IMG/VR virus record: IMGVR_UViG_3300028569_000155
Coordinates: 1-25,234 of that record
Reading direction: 5' to 3' (one strand)
DNA length: 25,234 nt
Source of the DNA: a virus
Of the stretch, positions 23,964 through 25,234 are shown piece after piece. A program made the position numbers and the translations under genes. The notes under the pieces were generated by a model. That model was not told the origin of the DNA. It did no database searches and saw only the letters and a program-made list of their open reading frames with translations. Each line of letters opens with the position of its first letter. Position 1 is the stretch's first letter.

Positions 23964-23973
23964 ATTATAAATA
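23964..23973 (-). promoter_or_regulatory. Repeated late-gene upstream motif, copy 7
   Basis: Coding strand TATTTATAAT, 11 nt before the ATG of the 87-residue protein, within the short gap after the 48-codon gene. Confidence 0.55.
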
Positions 23974-23975
23974 TA

Positions 23976-24122
23976 TTATGTTCCTTGCAAAACATATGGT
24001 TTTTTGTAATTTTTACTGTTTTTACATTTACTTGTTTTAGACTTGGAGTGAACTCCCGGTCTTCTTTTTTTTGGTTTTCTGTTAAATGAAATTGTTGATT
24101 GTGTTTTTGATTTTGCTGCCAT
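23976..24122 (-). CDS. 48-residue highly basic protein
   Basis: This short gene encodes MAAKSKTQSTISFNRKPKKR, then RPGVHSKSKTSKCKNSKNYK and KPYVLQGT, with a TAA at 23976-23978. Its ATG overlaps the stop of the gp15-like gene (TAATG), a classic coupled start. About a third of the residues are Lys or Arg and there is one Cys. The composition is unlike a random frame of AT-rich DNA, and the KKRRPGVHSKSKTSKCKNSK segment looks like a conserved basic peptide seen in other marine phages, from memory only. It could bind nucleic acid or sit inside a structural complex. Function unknown. Confidence 0.75.
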   Translation of the reverse strand: MAAKSKTQSTISFNRKPKKRRPGVHSKSKTSKCKNSKNYKKPYVLQGT

Positions 24123-25027
24123 TATATGTTATTTATATTATTAACTGTTTCGATACCAATAATAACCTGAGTTTTACTATTGTATTTTTTAATAGCTGTA
24201 AGTTCTTTTTGTATTGTGTTTGGAATTATATATCCAAATAATTTAATAGTAAATGTTCCCTTTATAACTCTATTTGTACCATCTGCAATTTCTACTGTAG
24301 TAGAGTATGAATCAATAGATGCTTTAAATTTGAATCTTTCTGGGTCTCCCCAATAAGAGTCGGATGCATAATTAACGGCTTCAATTATTTTATTTAATTG
24401 TTCAACGTAATATGTTTGGATAGCACAACTATATGTTAGAGTTACATAATCTGGGACTACATTAACTACGAATTGTTCTACAGGTTTATGGTTTGTTAAT
24501 ACACTAAAATTAGAATATGCATTTTTTCCATTATATGTTTTCATCCAAGATGAGTATAAATGGGGGGAATTGGCATCTAATTTGTTTGTTAAGGAACGGT
24601 TTTTATCAATTGTATCCCTTTTAAACATGATTAAAGGAGACATAATAGCACCATTTTTATCTTTATAGTAACCGTCTTTTTGAACTGATTTCCAACGTTC
24701 AGGGGCACCATATATAACAGGAACGGGGATTCGTACACCATTTTGGTAAACTGTAGGGCGAATAACATTTTGAAAATAGTACATTATAGATTCATCTATA
24801 TCTTGTAATCCTATAGTAAATGGTTTTGTAGGATCATCTTTAAATGACATTTGTTCAGAACGATTGAAATCGATTCCACTTTGTTTTGTATCTGTAAATT
24901 GGTTAAATTCTGAAGGAATATTTGGGTTACCTAAAGAACCACTTGTTTCCGGAAAAACATAAGGGTCTACCAAACCATTCGAGATCTGTTTTTGGGATTT
25001 TGGATTTGGTTTTCTAGTTGGTGGCAT
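24122..25027 (-). CDS. Tail sheath stabiliser/terminator, gp15-like
   Basis: This 301-residue protein resembles T4 gp15, which caps the top of the tail and binds the neck. After a disordered 65-residue N-terminus rich in Pro, Ser and Asn, it shows the gp15 order of elements: VRIPVPVIYGAPERW (98-112, as IRVPITYASKEHF in T4), IMSPLIMFKRDT (128-139), PDYVTLTYSCAIQTYYVEQL (192-211, as IYELSIFTRYEDD) and RVIKGTFTIKLFGYIIPN (253-270, as EWSLTFEVNGWMYPP). T4 gp15 is 272 residues. The place before the sheath genes fits T4 order (13-14-15...18-19). Its stop overlaps the start of the basic 48-residue gene. Confidence 0.75.
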   Translation of the reverse strand: MPPTRKPNPKSQKQISNGLVDPYVFPETSGSLGNPNIPSEFNQFTDTKQSGIDFNRSEQMSFKDDPTKPFTIGLQDIDESIMYYFQNVIRPTVYQNGVRIPVPVIYGAPERWKSVQKDGYYKDKNGAIMSPLIMFKRDTIDKNRSLTNKLDANSPHLYSSWMKTYNGKNAYSNFSVLTNHKPVEQFVVNVVPDYVTLTYSCAIQTYYVEQLNKIIEAVNYASDSYWGDPERFKFKASIDSYSTTVEIADGTNRVIKGTFTIKLFGYIIPNTIQKELTAIKKYNSKTQVIIGIETVNNINNI

Positions 25028-25030
25028 ATC

Positions 25031-25234
25031 TTATATTCTTTCTTTTGTAATTTGAACTCTATCAGCAGGTACATAATGACATACACACATAATAGATAAA
25101 TTAGAACCAAAGTTTTCTAATCCTGGGTTTAAAGGGTTTTCATTGTATGGGTATGCTGGATCTTTACCTACAAATAATTGGTTAGCATTTGTATTTTCAA
25201 CTTCCCAATATCCTTCATACCACATGATAATATC
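25031..25234 (-). CDS. Neck protein-like C-terminal fragment (possibly gp14-type)
   Basis: Only the last 67 or so codons are in the window. The frame is open through the right edge: the codons before the first Met read D-I-I, and DIIMWYEGYWEVENTNANQL resembles the GDLIYFPMDNSLFEI region of T4 gp14. The Met at 25223-25225 is therefore probably internal. After VGKDPAYPYNENPLNPGLEN the fragment ends CHYVPADRVQITKERI, 3 nt before the gp15-like start. The order gp14-gp15 is that of T4. The similarity is short and the family call is tentative; head-tail connector function is inferred from context. Confidence 0.5.
   Translation of the reverse strand, partial: DIIMWYEGYWEVENTNANQLFVGKDPAYPYNENPLNPGLENFGSNLSIMCVCHYVPADRVQITKERI

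Noticed and set aside
15728-23973. TATAAATA on the plus strand as T4-type late promoters
   Set aside because: In that orientation they would drive transcription away from the genes they precede, and there are no plus-strand genes. The conserved spacing to minus-strand starts favours reading the motif as TATTTATAAY on the coding strand.
23744-24040. 98-codon plus-strand frame across the coiled-coil and basic small genes
   Set aside because: It would run against every other gene and overlap two better supported minus-strand genes; its product is Phe/Ser/Cys-rich, typical of an antisense shadow.

Overview
The window is a continuous piece of a strictly lytic-looking, T4-type contractile-tailed phage (a tailed dsDNA phage with myovirus morphology). 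Every supported gene lies on the minus strand, so transcription and gene order run from position 25234 down to 1. The DNA is AT-rich. Start codons are preceded by A/T-rich leaders, and I saw no convincing Shine-Dalgarno sequence at the starts I inspected. That pattern, a divergent family A polymerase in a T4-like gene set and an apparent B12-dependent (class II) ribonucleotide reductase suggest a distant ('far') T4-like phage of a marine or aquatic Bacteroidetes-type host. The host is an inference.

Layout in transcription order. (1) Neck and sheath, 25234-19598: the 3' end of a neck-like gene, a gp15-like tail-sheath stabiliser, a 48-codon basic protein easily missed because of its size, a small coiled-coil protein, two tandem gp18-type sheath genes, the gp19-type tube gene and a strong hairpin terminator. 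(2) Tail assembly, 19472-15743: a small alpha/beta protein, an overlapping gp26/gp51-like pair that looks like a frameshifted tail-chaperone pair, and the tape measure. (3) Baseplate, 15705-7091: two small paralogous proteins, a gp48/gp54-like tube-baseplate protein, a gp53-like LysM protein, a large hub-like protein, two sister proteins with a shared hub-type N-terminus but different cell-wall hydrolase domains, and one unassigned structural-looking protein. (4) Replication, 7053-1: a compact family A DNA polymerase, an unknown protein, a gp32-like ssDNA-binding protein, UvsX recombinase, an Rnh/FEN-type 5' nuclease, a free-standing GIY-YIG homing endonuclease, a gp41-type helicase and the first 39 codons of a class II ribonucleotide reductase.

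The most notable points are the duplicated sheath genes, the modular duplication of the tail lysin, and the miniaturised polymerase with substituted motif residues. Also notable are a gp32-like SSB that ends in a bacterial-type DDDMPF tail, a repeated upstream motif (TATTTATAAY on the coding strand) 11-20 nt before seven late genes, and the gp26/gp51 overlap with a run of seven T and no ATG for the downstream gene. No tRNA, CRISPR array, integrase or insertion sequence was seen, and there is no gene-free stretch longer than about 130 bases.
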